This document shows positions 46,580-55,833 of a stretch of DNA of 64,000 nt, piece by piece. A program made the position numbers and the translations under genes. The stretch covers positions 1,830,001 to 1,894,000 of the forward strand of contig NZ_OY762276.1 in assembly GCF_963665445.1 (NCBI RefSeq), written 5' to 3'. Source of the stretch: an uncultured Desulfobulbus sp. (lineage in GTDB: Bacteria; Desulfobacterota; Desulfobulbia; Desulfobulbales; Desulfobulbaceae). The notes below the pieces were generated by a model. It was not told the DNA's origin and did no database searches. It saw nothing but the letters and a program-made list of their open reading frames with translations. How positions within the stretch are numbered: the stretch's first letter is position 1; every line of letters begins with the position of its first letter.

Positions 46580-47704
46580 ATGCTCGAAGCTGCGCTTCGC
46601 CTCCGTCATGAGCTGCACCGTCATCCGGAGTTATCCGGCCAGGAGAGAGAAACCGTACGGAGAATTGTCCAGTTTTTCTCAAGGCTCCATCCCGACACCG
46701 TCATTGAGCACCTGGGGGGCCATGGCGTTGCAATCGTCTTCTCCGGCAAGGAGGCCGGGCCAACCGTGCTCCTGCGCTGCGAGCTGGATGCCCTTCCCAT
46801 TGAAGAGACCATCAAGGCCGACTATCGATCCCTGCATGGTGGAGTCTCGCATAAATGCGGCCATGACGGCCACATGGCCATTCTCGCGGCAGTGGGTATG
46901 TCCCTTGCCCAAAAGCGTCCACGCTGCGGCAAGGTCGTCCTTTTGTTCCAACCTGCGGAAGAGACAGGGGAGGGGGCCATGGCCGTTGTCCAGGACCCGA
47001 AATTTGCCGAAATCAGACCGCATTACTGCTTTGCCGTGCATAATCTGCCGGGCTTCCCCCTGGGACAGGTGGTTATCCGCGAAGGCACCTTTGCCTGCGC
47101 ATCGAGGGGAATGACCGTGCGTCTTTATGGCACCGCCTCCCATGCTGGCCAACCCGACCTTGGTCGGAGTCCGACAACGGCGATGTGCCAGATTATAGAA
47201 GGACTGACCCGTCTGCCGATGGGCACCAGACCCGATGGGGAAACAGCCTTCGTGACCATTGTCGGCGCCGCACTCGGCCAAAAATCCTTTGGCATCACCC
47301 CGGATAAGGCCGAGATCTGGGCGACCCTGCGCAGCGAATCCGATGACACCATGTTAAGAATTGTTGGCAGGGCCGAGCAGTTCGTGCAAGAATCCGCATC
47401 CGGAAGTAGTCTGCGCGCTGAGATTGAATACCAAGATATCTTCCCGGCAACGCTCAACGCTTCAACCGCAGTTGAGCTCGTTCACAGCGCGGTTGGTGCA
47501 AACGCACTGGAAACTCTCGACAAACCTTTCCGCTGGTCGGAGGATTTCGGACGGTTCACCGCTCTTTGCCACGGAGCCCTCATCGGGATTGGTGCCGGTA
47601 AAGAGGTGCCGGACTTGCACAAGCCCGAGTACGATTTCCCCGACTCCCTGGTTCCCCTGGCAGCGAAACTCTTGGTGCGGATCGTGCACACCTGTCTTGG
47701 CTGA
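46580..47704 (+). CDS. M20-family amidohydrolase (N-acyl amino acid/hippurate hydrolase type)
   Basis: A 374-residue metallo-amidohydrolase. It begins with LRLRHELHRHPELSGQE, the standard start of this family, then shows the metal-binding motifs GVSHKCGHDGHMAIL and PAEETGEGA, a dimerisation domain from about 175 to 290, and a C-terminal ligand region. It hydrolyses an amide in an N-acyl amino acid or similar compound in the cytoplasm; the exact substrate is open. The frame is open 35 residues upstream without family support; ATG 46580 follows aggga. A CynX-like permease follows in the same direction 176 bp downstream, but a shared job is only a guess. Confidence 0.85.
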   Translation: MLEAALRLRHELHRHPELSGQERETVRRIVQFFSRLHPDTVIEHLGGHGVAIVFSGKEAGPTVLLRCELDALPIEETIKADYRSLHGGVSHKCGHDGHMAILAAVGMSLAQKRPRCGKVVLLFQPAEETGEGAMAVVQDPKFAEIRPHYCFAVHNLPGFPLGQVVIREGTFACASRGMTVRLYGTASHAGQPDLGRSPTTAMCQIIEGLTRLPMGTRPDGETAFVTIVGAALGQKSFGITPDKAEIWATLRSESDDTMLRIVGRAEQFVQESASGSSLRAEIEYQDIFPATLNASTAVELVHSAVGANALETLDKPFRWSEDFGRFTALCHGALIGIGAGKEVPDLHKPEYDFPDSLVPLAAKLLVRIVHTCLG

Positions 47705-47880
47705 GTTTGGATCAAGCGAATTGCGCAAAGTGTACGGATAGTCGAAAAGTAGAGCACTGCGGTTTCGTTGCTGTTTTTGTTGATAGGATTGTTTGTATGC
47801 GTGTTACACCGTTTTTTGTTGGAGATGAATGTCAGGATGTTTCGCAATGTTCCGAATCGTGGGATCACACAAGAAGACGC

Positions 47881-49113
47881 ATGCGATACGGACGCCTCAA
47901 GCGAACCTTTCTCATCCTCGCATTTTTTGCCCTCTCCCTGAACCTGCGAGCCCCTATTACCTCCCTGCCACCGGTGATCGGTGAACTGCAAAACACCTTG
48001 CGGATCAGCGCCGGGGTGGCCGGTCTGCTCACCAGTATTCCCGTGCTTTGTTTCGGTTTTTTGACACCTCTGCTGGGATTTCTCATGAAGCGGATCTCTC
48101 TGGAGACATCGGGGAGAATAATGCTGGCAGGGATCATTGTCGGAAGTTTGGTCCGCAGTGGCGGCAGCATCTCTGCCACCTTGGCCGGAACGGTGATTAT
48201 CGGGGTGGCGCTCACGGTGGGCAACATTGCAGGACTGATGGTATTGGGACGGGATTTCAAGGAACACGCCAGCACCATGACCGGTGTCTATGTCTGCGGG
48301 ATGAGCATAGGCGCCACGGTGACCACGGCCATGACAGCGCCTTTTGTCCAGTTGTTCGGGTACCAGGTCTCGATGGCGCTTGTACCGGTGGGGCTTGCAC
48401 TCAGCGCTGCCCTACTGTGGGGAATGGTGAGTTTCTATCACGCAAAAGAAGCGCAGCTCCTCTGTGAATTTGGGAAAGCCGGTGGCAATACAGCCGTGGC
48501 CACACCTGCCGCAGCCCAAGAGTTGGAAGCGACATCTCGTTCTGTGTTGAAAATGGCTATCGTCTGGCTGCTTTCCGCTGCTTTTGCCGCGCATACCTTT
48601 ATTTTTTACGGCCTGACCGCGTGGCTGCCCCTGTATCTAAAAGACACCATCAGTCTCTCGGCCTCCACGGCCGGGGTGGTGGCTTCGTTGTTCCAGGTGT
48701 TGGGCATTTTGGGTTGTATGGGGATTCCAGCGCTTGCCGCCACCAGAAAATTTTCGCAAACAACGCTCTTTCTCGTCGTGCCCCTCTCCTGGTTTGCCGT
48801 GGCCGCTGGCTTCCTCCTCAGGCCGACTTGGTGGCCTCTGTGGATAATGTTCGGCGGTATTGGCTCAGGCGGTGGTTTTACCGTTATTTTCAGTTTAGTG
48901 ATGCAGTATGCACGCACCCTGGATGAAAACCGTATCCTTTCCACGGTCATCCAGGCGGCTGGGTATGCGGTGGCATCTATCAGTCCATTTGTCATTGGGC
49001 ACCTGTACAGTGTCACCGGAGGATGGAGCGTGTCCTTTCTCATGCTGGCCCTGGCAGCCGTGTTGATGGCCCTGTGCGGCGTCGTGGCCTCCCGCCAACA
49101 ACGGCGTTCGTAA
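47881..49113 (+). CDS. MFS permease of the CynX/NimT type
   Basis: A 410-residue, 12-segment membrane protein. It shows the CynX-type pattern near the start (SLNLRAPITSLPPVIGEL), a cytoplasmic hinge around residues 195-230, and a second half beginning WLLSAAFAAHTFIFYGLTAWLPLYL. CynX-like proteins carry cyanate, nitroimidazoles or other small anions or nucleoside-like molecules; the cargo here is unknown. The frame extends 58 residues upstream with non-membrane sequence, so I start at ATG 47881, after aagaag. The next gene begins 53 bp on. Confidence 0.85.
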   Translation: MRYGRLKRTFLILAFFALSLNLRAPITSLPPVIGELQNTLRISAGVAGLLTSIPVLCFGFLTPLLGFLMKRISLETSGRIMLAGIIVGSLVRSGGSISATLAGTVIIGVALTVGNIAGLMVLGRDFKEHASTMTGVYVCGMSIGATVTTAMTAPFVQLFGYQVSMALVPVGLALSAALLWGMVSFYHAKEAQLLCEFGKAGGNTAVATPAAAQELEATSRSVLKMAIVWLLSAAFAAHTFIFYGLTAWLPLYLKDTISLSASTAGVVASLFQVLGILGCMGIPALAATRKFSQTTLFLVVPLSWFAVAAGFLLRPTWWPLWIMFGGIGSGGGFTVIFSLVMQYARTLDENRILSTVIQAAGYAVASISPFVIGHLYSVTGGWSVSFLMLALAAVLMALCGVVASRQQRRS

Positions 49114-49165
49114 GACGTTTTGCCGGAGGCCGTGTTTGCAACCTCCCTGTTTCCATTGAAAAAAT

Positions 49166-51151
49166 ATGAAACCTGCACAGAAAAAATCCCTTTGGCAAAG
49201 TTTTATCGCGATTGCCCAACCCTATTTTTTCCCGCAAACTCGCCACAGCGGAACGATCACCCTCCTGCTGCTGGTGATGCTGCTGATTCTGCTCTTTGGC
49301 CTGCTCTTTCTCGTTGTCTCCGGCCTGATTTTTCTTGGCCAGAGCTTTGCGCCGGAGGTGAGTATGCAGCTGGCCGCAGGATTGATTCCACTGACGCACA
49401 GCGTGTTCCATTCCCAGCTCGGCCTGGTTCTCGCGGCTGTTATTGGTGTACCTCTGCTCATTTTCGCTTTTTTTTCCCGCCAGCTTCGAGGAAAAAAAGC
49501 CGCCTGGCTGCTGTTGGCCACCGTCCTCTTGCTCTCGCTTTGCGTCACCGGCATCAATGTCTCGTTCAGTTATATCCAGAATTATTTTACCAATGCCCTG
49601 GTCAAGAAGAATCAGGATCTGGCCTATTTCTATGTCACCGTCTTTTTCTGCGGTTTTCTTGTGGGTATTCCCATTGTTGCCTTTTACGGATATGTGCAGG
49701 ACTATCTCGGCATGCGTTGGCGGGAATGGCTGACCGGTGAATTTCTCGGCAAGTATTTCCGGGGGCGCAACTACTATCAGGTGGAGACGACCGGGGAGAT
49801 CGACAATCCGGATCAGCGTATCATGGAAGACATCCGTTCCTTCACCCGGACTTCGCTTGTTTTTTTGTTGATCCTCCTCGGCTCGTTGATGGATCTGATA
49901 TCCTTCTCCGGCATCCTCTGGTCAAAGTCCACCCTCCTGGTCCTGGTTGTTCTCGGTTACTCGATAGCCGGTACTTTGATAACCTTCCTCATTGGTCGCC
50001 GATTGGTCGCCCTCAACTTCAATCAGCTCCATTACGAAGCCGACTTCCGTTACTCCCTGGTCCATGTACGGGACAATGCTGAATCCATTGCCTTTTATCA
50101 GGGGGAGCATTCGGAGCGTTCCACCATCTTGCAGCGCTTTCGCCAGGTGCTCAGCAATTTTGGCCTGTTGATAGGCTGGCAACGGAACCTCTCCTTCTTT
50201 ACCGCCGCCTACCGCTATCTGCCGGTTGTCCTTCCCTACCTGATTCTTTTTCCCCAGTACTTTAAGGGGAAGATTGAATACGGCGACATGGTCCAGGCCA
50301 ACTTTGCCTTTATGCAGGTGTACGGGGCCCTGTCCCTGATCGTCTCCCAATTCGAGCAGATCACCGCTTTTGCCGCAGGGGTGGGTCGTCTCTCTTCTTT
50401 TGCCGAAGTTCTCGAAGAGGACCGTTCTAGTGACGAAGGAATTGTTGTCCAGCAGGCCGATGGCTTCGCCGCAGTGAATCTGACCCTGCTGACGCCAAAC
50501 GGGGCACGATCTCTGGTCGACAATTTGAACATCGACCTCCCAGGTAAGGCAAATCTTGTCATCGTCGGCCAGAGTGGGGTGGGAAAAAGCTCGCTCTTGC
50601 GGGCCATCGCCGGTCTATGGACCCGGGGCTCAGGTGTGGTCAAACGACCTGATTTGGATGAGGTCTTCTTCCTGCCGCAGAAACCGTACATGCTCCTGGG
50701 CTCACTGCGCGCCCAACTCCTCTATCCCGGACTGGATCAGGAGGTGAACGAGCAGCAACTCCATGAGGTGCTGGCGAAAGTCAAACTTGGCGATCTGCAC
50801 CAGCGCGTCGGCGGTTTTGAGGTCGAACTCGACTGGGCAGATGTCCTCTCCTTGGGGGAACAGCAGCGGCTGGCCTTTGCCCGGCTGCTTCTCCATTGTC
50901 CGCGTTTTGCCGTTTTGGATGAGGCCACCAGCGCCCTTGATGTGGAAAACGAGAAAAATCTCTATCAAACTCTCCGGGAATATGGCATTCACTACATCAG
51001 CGTCGGCCACCGTCCGAGCATCCTTGATTTTCATGATCACGTCCTGGATTTGCAGGGCCCTCAAAAGTGGAGGGTTCTTTCGGTTGCCGAATACCAGCAG
51101 GTTACCTCCTCGCAGGAACGGTTGGCTGGAGAATGCTCGCAATTTGGATGA
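49166..51151 (+). CDS. SbmA/BacA-like ABC transporter (fused permease-ATPase)
   Basis: A 661-residue half-transporter. The N-terminal 430 residues hold about seven membrane segments and the conserved GRNYYQVE...GEIDNPDQRIMEDIRSF run typical of the ABC_membrane_2/SbmA-BacA group. The C-terminal ATPase has Walker A GQSGVGKSS, a Q-loop in FLPQKPYMLLGSLR, the signature LSLGEQQRLAFARLL and Walker B FAVLDEATSALD. This is the YddA/peroxisomal-ABC-like type; relatives take up peptides, cobalamin or very-long-chain acyl compounds. It should work as a homodimer in the inner membrane. No dedicated binding protein is nearby. Confidence 0.85.
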   Translation: MKPAQKKSLWQSFIAIAQPYFFPQTRHSGTITLLLLVMLLILLFGLLFLVVSGLIFLGQSFAPEVSMQLAAGLIPLTHSVFHSQLGLVLAAVIGVPLLIFAFFSRQLRGKKAAWLLLATVLLLSLCVTGINVSFSYIQNYFTNALVKKNQDLAYFYVTVFFCGFLVGIPIVAFYGYVQDYLGMRWREWLTGEFLGKYFRGRNYYQVETTGEIDNPDQRIMEDIRSFTRTSLVFLLILLGSLMDLISFSGILWSKSTLLVLVVLGYSIAGTLITFLIGRRLVALNFNQLHYEADFRYSLVHVRDNAESIAFYQGEHSERSTILQRFRQVLSNFGLLIGWQRNLSFFTAAYRYLPVVLPYLILFPQYFKGKIEYGDMVQANFAFMQVYGALSLIVSQFEQITAFAAGVGRLSSFAEVLEEDRSSDEGIVVQQADGFAAVNLTLLTPNGARSLVDNLNIDLPGKANLVIVGQSGVGKSSLLRAIAGLWTRGSGVVKRPDLDEVFFLPQKPYMLLGSLRAQLLYPGLDQEVNEQQLHEVLAKVKLGDLHQRVGGFEVELDWADVLSLGEQQRLAFARLLLHCPRFAVLDEATSALDVENEKNLYQTLREYGIHYISVGHRPSILDFHDHVLDLQGPQKWRVLSVAEYQQVTSSQERLAGECSQFG

Positions 51152-51187
51152 TGTCATATCTGCGGTGATGGGAAAGAGTTCCCGGAA

Positions 51188-51254
51188 GTCAACTTCGCGA
51201 AATCAATAAGTTACGAAGCTCAAAACGTCATGCTCGAGGTCTTTTACGACAATG
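51188..51254 (-). mobile_element. MITE-like element, copy E (reverse, truncated)
   Basis: Read on the minus strand it gives cattgtcgtaaaagacctcg, agcatgacgttttgagcttc, and gtaacttattgatttcgcg, matching the left two thirds of the ~100-bp element; the right terminal repeat is missing. It lies 37 bp behind the ABC transporter gene. Confidence 0.65.
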
Positions 51255-51459
51255 ATAAAAATGAACATCCCAACCCTGTGTTGGGATTCGCCCCTCACCC
51301 CCAACCAACGGCACTCAAACGCAACCTGTGGAAGATGGGGTGACGCCGGAACATCCCTGCCAAACTAAAGGGATATCTCTCGCCCTTGAAGGCGGATCCA
51401 CGGTGCCGATGTCAGTGCACCACCTTCTCCATTTTTAGAAAATTCTTTTCCGTCATAAT

Positions 51460-52059
51460 ATGCGCCTTCCCAAACTTACCCTTGCTGATCTGGCCAGATC
51501 CGGTCACGTAACCCGCTGGCATAGTGTACGTACATCCAGGGATCAGACCCTGGCCGAGCACCACTATATGGTGACGCGCATCTCCAACAAACTGGCCAAG
51601 AAAATCATCGGCCCTGATCTCACCGATTCCCATCTGCTGCAAATCATGGAGTACGCCTCCCTCCATGATACCCCGGAGTTGCTCATGGGTGATCTGCCAA
51701 GCCCCTTAAAGCATCACATCAAGCGTATTTCCGGCGGCGATAATCCCATCGACACCATCGAGGAAGAAATCGCCCCCTGGCTGATAAAAATGAAAAAGGA
51801 GATGCGTAGGGAGCATCTCCTCATCGTCAAGTTGGCCGATATCATCGACGCCCTGGTGTTCATCACCATTGAGGGCATTGGCGAGCACGCGAACAAGGTT
51901 ATCCAAATTCTCAACTCCATGCTGGAGGAAAAACTCCAGCAGGCCATCGGACAATTTCCGCAGTACCATTGGGGGTATACGCTCCTTCTGCTTAACGAGT
52001 TGCTCCAGAATAAAGATGGGGCCAAAATTGCCTTTGAATCCCTTGGCGTAAAGGAGTAA
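51460..52059 (+). CDS. YfbR-like HD-domain 5'-deoxynucleotidase
   Basis: A 199-residue HD-domain phosphohydrolase of the YfbR type, which removes phosphate from deoxynucleoside 5'-monophosphates. It shows TRWHSVRTSRDQTLAEHHY (the RW and the first His ligand), ASLHDTPELLMGDLPSPLK (HD pair) and LADIIDALVF (last Asp ligand). Length is normal for the family. The start ATG 51460 lacks a strong ribosome site, but the N-terminus fits. The RNase H-like gene follows by 41 bp. Confidence 0.87.
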   Translation: MRLPKLTLADLARSGHVTRWHSVRTSRDQTLAEHHYMVTRISNKLAKKIIGPDLTDSHLLQIMEYASLHDTPELLMGDLPSPLKHHIKRISGGDNPIDTIEEEIAPWLIKMKKEMRREHLLIVKLADIIDALVFITIEGIGEHANKVIQILNSMLEEKLQQAIGQFPQYHWGYTLLLLNELLQNKDGAKIAFESLGVKE

Positions 52060-52100
52060 GACTCAACAATCCCCTTCAACAATGCACCCTCGCTAAAAGC

Positions 52101-52901
52101 ATGAAGCCATTTGTCTTTACCCTGCGCGTTGAGACGATCGATGCCCACACCCTTGGCTGCCGCCTTTGGCATGGATCGGAAGGAAACAGCCTCCTCTATG
52201 GACGGTTTGATGGCGCGGTGTCGTTCGCTCGGGAAAACAGCATAGCCCGTGCCATCAACAACAACCGGCATCAGCTGGCTAAAATTCTCAAATCGGCAAT
52301 CGATGGTAAACTCCGTGTCGGACAAACCATCAACTGTGTTTTTCTGGAAAATTTCCCTTTTCTGCAAAATGAGCATTTTTACGATTATATTCGTCTTGAT
52401 CGGCGCCATGGCGGGCTTGCCATAACAACCAGCGAAACAGGTTTTCCAGAGGGCTCCAAGATTTTTGCTGACGGATCGTGCAACCACGAAAGCAACCAAT
52501 CGGGCTATGGCGGCTTTGTGGAAACTGCGGAAGGCACGCGGAAACTCTTTTTTCAGCCGTTTTCCGGCGGCAGCAGCAATCTCATGGAGCTGTTGGCGGT
52601 TGTAGAGGGATTAAAGCGAGTCGGTGCAGAGGAGGCTATTCAGATCAATACCGACAGCCGGTTTGTGATTCGAGGTCTGGTGCAATGGGTCCATTTTTGG
52701 AGACACAACACCTGGCAGACCGCCTATGGCCGCGATGTTCGTTATGCTCCCCATTGGCAACGGGCCTACAACCTCTGCGAGGGGAAATACCTTGAGTTTA
52801 AATGGATCAAAGGGCATTCCGGAAACCTGGAGCAAAACGTCTGTCATCTGTTGGCAAAGGCGGCGGCCGCTCAAGCAGCGCCTGGTCGCCCCCTTGATTG
52901 A
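52101..52901 (+). CDS. RNase H-like protein with altered catalytic site
   Basis: A 266-residue protein. The first ~110 residues are not recognised. Residues 120-260 form an RNase HI-type fold: IFADGSCNHESN with Asp124, NLMELLAVVEGL with Glu163, INTDSRFVI with Asp185 and WIKGHSGNLEQN with His239. In RNase HI the next conserved element is NERCD-LA, with the fourth catalytic Asp. Here it is NVCHLLAK, so His249 replaces that Asp. Activity on RNA-DNA hybrids may be changed or lost. It follows the nucleotidase and probably shares its transcript. Confidence 0.75.
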   Translation: MKPFVFTLRVETIDAHTLGCRLWHGSEGNSLLYGRFDGAVSFARENSIARAINNNRHQLAKILKSAIDGKLRVGQTINCVFLENFPFLQNEHFYDYIRLDRRHGGLAITTSETGFPEGSKIFADGSCNHESNQSGYGGFVETAEGTRKLFFQPFSGGSSNLMELLAVVEGLKRVGAEEAIQINTDSRFVIRGLVQWVHFWRHNTWQTAYGRDVRYAPHWQRAYNLCEGKYLEFKWIKGHSGNLEQNVCHLLAKAAAAQAAPGRPLD

Positions 52902-53261
52902 TCTATGTGCCTAGCGCCGATATTCTTTTCTTTTCAGCATGTGCAACAACACCGACGTGCAGCGGAGCCCTTCTGGTACACAGAGAGGAAAACGATCTGT
53001 TCGACTTGAGGGGTGCACTGTGGTTGTTGAGTACCTTTTTTCATAGGGCAAAGGGAAGAGGTGCACTTATGGAGGGGCTGTGCACCATACAGCCTTTTCC
53101 GCAACTGATGTACCGGGCAAGAGTTCTGGTCCTGCAAATTTTTTGAAGGTACTCTCTATGTCTGCAAACAAGAACATCCAACGGGCAAGAAATCCAGCAC
53201 CTTTTTTCCTTCCGCCTCTTCTTTTCGGCCGATTTTCCGTCTCTTTAAGGCCGGTAAGCAC
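52902..53261. other. Intergenic stretch, nothing recognised
   Basis: About 360 bp between the RNase H-like gene and the antiporter. Only short frames without family support were seen; no repeat copy or terminator with a T-run was found. Confidence 0.4.
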
Positions 53262-55382
53262 ATGGTGACCATCGGCCTGGCAGTGCTGCTGGCAACAGGT
53301 CTTGTCACCGCCAAGATTGCCCAGCGACTGCATCTGCCCTCTGTCTCAGGCTACATCCTCGCCGGGCTGCTTCTCGGGCCGACCGGCTTTGCAATCATCA
53401 CCGAACAGTCCATTGGTCACAGTCTTGATCATTTCACCCATATAGCCCTGATGCTGATTGCCTTCGGTATCGGCGAACACATCGAAATCAAAAAAATCAA
53501 AGCATATGCCGGAAGTGTGTTCTGGACCGGGCTCTTGGAGGCACTAGGGGCCTTTGCCTTGGTCAGTATCGCGGTTTTTGCTATTGTGACCACCACCGGC
53601 TTGCATGGTGAGGGGTGGCTGTTCAAAGAGAGACTGGTGCTTTCCTGCCTGCTGGGCGCGGTGAGCGTGGCCACTGCTCCGGCGGCTACGCTGCTGGTTG
53701 TGCGGGAATTGAAGGCCAAGGGGCCGTTGACATCCTCACTAATGGCAGTGGTTGCGGTGGATAACGGTCTGGCAATCATGCTTTTTGGCCTGGCCGTTTC
53801 CCTGAGTCATCAGATCATAGGACAGGGCGATGTTCCTCTGCTGATCGCCATCGGACATGGTTTTATTGAAATACTCCTCTCCCTGGTCCTCGGCTCCATC
53901 ACCGGCTTTGTCCTTGAGTTGGTCCTGCGAAGGATGAAAAATGAGGACGAGATGCTCACCGCCGGTCTGGCAACGCTCCTCCTCTGCAGCGAATCCGCCA
54001 TATTTCTCCATCTCTCTCCACTGCTCGCCGGCATGACGGCCGGATTCACCCTGGTGAACAAGGCCGAGCGCGATGTCCGGGTCTTTCGGGCCCTGAACAG
54101 CTTCGAGCCGCCGATTTATGTCCTGTTCTTCACCCTGGCGGGTTCGCATCTCGACATGACGACCATCGGCAGCGCCGGGCTGATCGGGATCGTCTATTTT
54201 TTCGCTCGCATTTTGGGCAAGTGGCTCGGGGTGCAACTCGGCGCCCGTATCGGCAGGGCGGCGCACATCGTCCGCAAATATATCGGACTTGCCCTTTTCC
54301 CCCAGGCCGGGGTGGCTATCGGCCTTATCTTCCTGGTCAGTGCCGACCCGATACTCGCCGTGTACTCCGTGATCATCACCCCGGTTGTCCTGACCGGCGT
54401 ATTTCTCTCCGAACTACTTGGACCTGTGGCCCTCAAGCATGCCATTGTCCGTGCCGGAGAGGCGTTGACACTGGAAAAAACCGCCGTGGGGCATCTGGCC
54501 TGTGCCAGTATGTCGGAGAAGGAATGCGACCAGTTCATGCGCTCGGAGGCGGGGGTGAAAATTCTCCCCTGGACCTGGGACAAACTGATACCCGCAGAAG
54601 CGCCCCAAGACGTGGTTGTCTTTGGAGCAACTCGTCGTCATACGGTCAACGGTATTGCCCGGATTGCCACTATCTTTGCCCATCATTACCGAGCCGCTCC
54701 CATGGCGGTCTTTGTCCAGCCGCCTGGTATGCCGCCACCGTCCCACAACTTCGAAAGTGAACGCAACGAAGTTGCGACCATGGGCTACGCTCTGTTGACG
54801 GAAATCGTTCCCGAGCCCAGTATTCCCGCTGGCCTTGTCAGTGCTGTGGAGTATAACAATGCCAAGGCCGTGGTGTTGAGCTATCCGCTCCATGACAAAA
54901 ATTCAGCCTTTCCAGAAGTGTTGGAGACAGTGGCCGCCCATGTGGCCTGCCCGGTGATTGTAGTCCAGTTTTACGGGGTGCTGCACACAGAACGGATACT
55001 TGTCCCCATTACTGATATGGCCGACCTGGCCGAAGTCTATCCGGTGGTGACCGCTCTGGGCAAAGTGGGCGAACATCAAATCACCCTGTTGTGTCTGCAG
55101 GCCTCGGATCTCTGCCAGGAAGCCATCGAGAGCAAAACCGAGCAGATCTACAGCTGGCTCGACCGCCGGCCGCAGCAGCTGATGATAACGGTAAAAGCCA
55201 TCCCAACCGATGCACGGGTGAAGACGATTCAGGAAGAGGCGGAAAACTACGACATCGTTGTCATGGGGGCGATCCGCTCCAAAGGGGTACGGAAGTTTTT
55301 TTTCGGCTCACTGGCCGATGCCCTTTCCAGGGAGTTGCGCAAACCATTGATCGTTGTCTATGACGCCCAAAAGAGCCAATAA
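53262..55382 (+). CDS. CPA2-family cation:proton antiporter with cytoplasmic Usp-like domains
   Basis: A 706-residue protein. The first ~395 residues have about 12 membrane segments of the Kef/CPA2 type: LHLPSVSGYILAGLLLGPTG, a core region AVVAVDNGLAIMLFG with the transport Asp, and YIGLALFPQAGVAIGLIFL. The C-terminal ~300 residues hold two alpha/beta units like universal stress proteins (RILVPITDMADL and the end FFFGSLADALSRELRKPLIV). It likely exchanges Na+ or K+ for H+, with the tail as regulatory nucleotide-binding part. It precedes the second kor operon by 163 bp without a clear functional link. Confidence 0.85.
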   Translation: MVTIGLAVLLATGLVTAKIAQRLHLPSVSGYILAGLLLGPTGFAIITEQSIGHSLDHFTHIALMLIAFGIGEHIEIKKIKAYAGSVFWTGLLEALGAFALVSIAVFAIVTTTGLHGEGWLFKERLVLSCLLGAVSVATAPAATLLVVRELKAKGPLTSSLMAVVAVDNGLAIMLFGLAVSLSHQIIGQGDVPLLIAIGHGFIEILLSLVLGSITGFVLELVLRRMKNEDEMLTAGLATLLLCSESAIFLHLSPLLAGMTAGFTLVNKAERDVRVFRALNSFEPPIYVLFFTLAGSHLDMTTIGSAGLIGIVYFFARILGKWLGVQLGARIGRAAHIVRKYIGLALFPQAGVAIGLIFLVSADPILAVYSVIITPVVLTGVFLSELLGPVALKHAIVRAGEALTLEKTAVGHLACASMSEKECDQFMRSEAGVKILPWTWDKLIPAEAPQDVVVFGATRRHTVNGIARIATIFAHHYRAAPMAVFVQPPGMPPPSHNFESERNEVATMGYALLTEIVPEPSIPAGLVSAVEYNNAKAVVLSYPLHDKNSAFPEVLETVAAHVACPVIVVQFYGVLHTERILVPITDMADLAEVYPVVTALGKVGEHQITLLCLQASDLCQEAIESKTEQIYSWLDRRPQQLMITVKAIPTDARVKTIQEEAENYDIVVMGAIRSKGVRKFFFGSLADALSRELRKPLIVVYDAQKSQ

Positions 55383-55545
55383 GGCGTCGGTACGTACCAC
55401 CATTCATGGTATGCATACCCAAAAGAAGGAAAAATGCGCGCTCTGTCAACGTTTTTTGGGTGGAGAATAAGCCGGTTATGGGTAAGGTGGAAGGATGTTC
55501 AACTCCTGCCAGCCCACGTACCGAACAACCGGAGAGTGATTTGCC

Positions 55546-55833
55546 ATGCCCGATAAGGTCCAGGATTCGCCTGCCCCGCAACATACAGAAATGGAAGAGA
55601 CTGTGCCAGCGGGGAAACAATTTGACGTCGCCTTTTATCACGACTGGTGCAAGGCCTGCGGCATCTGCATGGCCTTCTGTCCCAAAAAGATCATCCTTGC
55701 GGACAAAAACGGCAAGCCAGTGGTCAAGGAGCAGGACCAGTGCATCGGCTGCAGATTCTGCGAAATGCATTGCCCGGATTTTGCCATAACCGTCAGCGAG
55801 CGTAGGCCGAAACGGAGGAAGGATGATGTCTGA
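55546..55833 (+). CDS. 2-oxoacid:ferredoxin oxidoreductase ferredoxin subunit, second operon
   Basis: A 95-residue protein with a ~30-residue polar N-terminus and two [4Fe-4S] motifs, CKACGICMAFCP and CIGCRFCEMHCP. It is the counterpart of the gene at 35924. The start ATG 55546 follows ggagag. Its end overlaps the alpha-subunit start by 11 bp, so it belongs to the same operon. Confidence 0.88.
   Translation: MPDKVQDSPAPQHTEMEETVPAGKQFDVAFYHDWCKACGICMAFCPKKIILADKNGKPVVKEQDQCIGCRFCEMHCPDFAITVSERRPKRRKDDV

Noticed and set aside
53160..53270. Small hydrophobic frame just before the antiporter
   Set aside because: Ends inside the antiporter start and has no conserved feature; likely leader sequence.
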